DNA from: an uncultured Clostridia bacterium
Lineage (GTDB): Bacteria; Bacillota; Clostridia; Saccharofermentanales; Fastidiosipilaceae
Direction: 5' to 3'
Assembly: GCA_947253135.1 (NCBI GenBank)
Contig: CAMXYS010000111.1
Location: forward strand, 1-5,210
DNA: 5,210 nucleotides
Position numbers and translations under genes: made by a program. The notes under the pieces were generated by a model. That model was not told the origin of the DNA, searched no databases, and saw nothing but the letters and a program-made list of their open reading frames with translations. Positions 4,940 to 5,210 of the stretch are shown piece by piece (the first letter of the stretch is position 1; each line of letters begins with the position of its first letter).

Positions 4940-5210
4940 ATGAGTAAAAGAGAAGAGTTGCTGCGTTTGCTCCACGGTCGCAGTCGTTTGGACCAGCCGG
5001 TGATGGCTGCCATGTTGGGGCTGACGGAAGAAGAATTAAAGGCTGAGATTAAGACGCTGGAAGAGAGTGGCATCATCATCGGTTATAGTGCCTTAGTTGA
5101 TTGGAACAAAACGGAATATCAGTCAGTCAAAGCCATGATCGAAGTCAAGTTGACGCCGCAGCGCGAGCTGGGCTTTGGCCGGATTGCCAAACGTATTTAC
5201 AGCTATTCTG
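4940..5210 (+). CDS. Lrp/AsnC family transcriptional regulator, N-terminal part (cut by window end)
   Basis: Ninety codons are present with no stop before the window ends. Residues 1–50 form a winged helix-turn-helix of the Lrp/AsnC type: LLRLLHGRSRLDQPVMAAMLGL (7–28), then EEELKAEIKTLEESGIIIGYSALVDW (30–55), the usual recognition helix and wing ending in the GYSA stretch. From about 63 the RAM ligand-binding/oligomerisation domain begins with VKAMIEVKLTPQRELGFGRIAKRI (63–86). Such proteins are cytoplasmic DNA-binding regulators that often respond to amino acids and commonly regulate themselves or a neighbour. From memory, this IEVK-TPQR subtype in Firmicutes usually precedes a PLP-dependent aminotransferase gene, which would lie just outside the window. 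The 98-nt spacer leaves it open whether it is co-transcribed with serS. Confidence 0.88.
   Translation, partial: MSKREELLRLLHGRSRLDQPVMAAMLGLTEEELKAEIKTLEESGIIIGYSALVDWNKTEYQSVKAMIEVKLTPQRELGFGRIAKRIYSYS

Noticed and set aside
4780..5079. 99-codon – strand ORF across the serS end, the spacer and the Lrp-type gene
   Set aside because: It lies opposite well-identified genes, has low-complexity Ser/Met-rich content at its start and no recognisable domain; explained as a shadow of the + strand coding frames.
1..5210. Mobile element, phage, CRISPR or defence genes
   Set aside because: No transposase, integrase, terminal repeats, regularly spaced repeats or defence-type domains were seen; all sizeable genes are recognisable housekeeping or common enzymes.

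Overview
The window looks like an ordinary chromosomal segment of a Gram-positive (Bacillota/Firmicutes) bacterium of intermediate G+C content. The main evidence is the gene order rapZ–yvcK–whiA, a conserved block in Firmicutes and Actinobacteria. Strong AGGAGG-type ribosome binding sites and an Lrp/AsnC regulator of a type I associate with clostridia agree with this. I cannot name a genus. No mobile element, CRISPR array, rRNA or tRNA gene is visible.

Layout. (1) Bases 1–2737, + strand: the last codons of rapZ, then yvcK (gluconeogenesis-factor / CofD-like fold), whiA (LAGLIDADG plus helix-turn-helix DNA-binding protein) and trmL (SPOUT-family tRNA wobble 2'-O-methyltransferase). rapZ and yvcK overlap by 14 nt, and the next two junctions are 3 and 8 nt, so this is almost certainly one operon whose promoter lies left of the window. 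(2) Bases 2823–3335, – strand: a small FMN-dependent nitroreductase, convergent with trmL. It has its own promoter, a perfect Shine-Dalgarno and an intrinsic terminator oriented for the – strand directly behind the trmL stop codon. (3) Bases 3336–3548: a 213-nt divergent intergenic region holding the nitroreductase promoter, a stretch that can fold into a three-way-junction-like RNA, and an A8G6 tract that serves as ribosome binding site for a 27-codon ORF running into the start of serS. (4) Bases 3549–4841, + strand: serS, complete seryl-tRNA synthetase. (5) Bases 4842–4939: a G+C-rich spacer with two hairpins. (6) Bases 4940–5210, + strand: the first 90 codons of an Lrp/AsnC-family regulator, cut by the window edge.

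The first operon combines regulators of cell-envelope precursor and carbon flux (RapZ, YvcK), a cell-division/chromosome-linked DNA-binding protein (WhiA) and a tRNA modification enzyme. The right half pairs serine tRNA charging with an amino-acid-type regulator. I see no clear new multi-gene system. The features most worth a second look are small: the serS leader (possible structured RNA plus a short upstream ORF), an exact 18-bp palindrome near the 3' end of serS upstream of the Lrp-type gene, the hairpin-rich spacer before that gene, and a WhiA with an unusual central linker.
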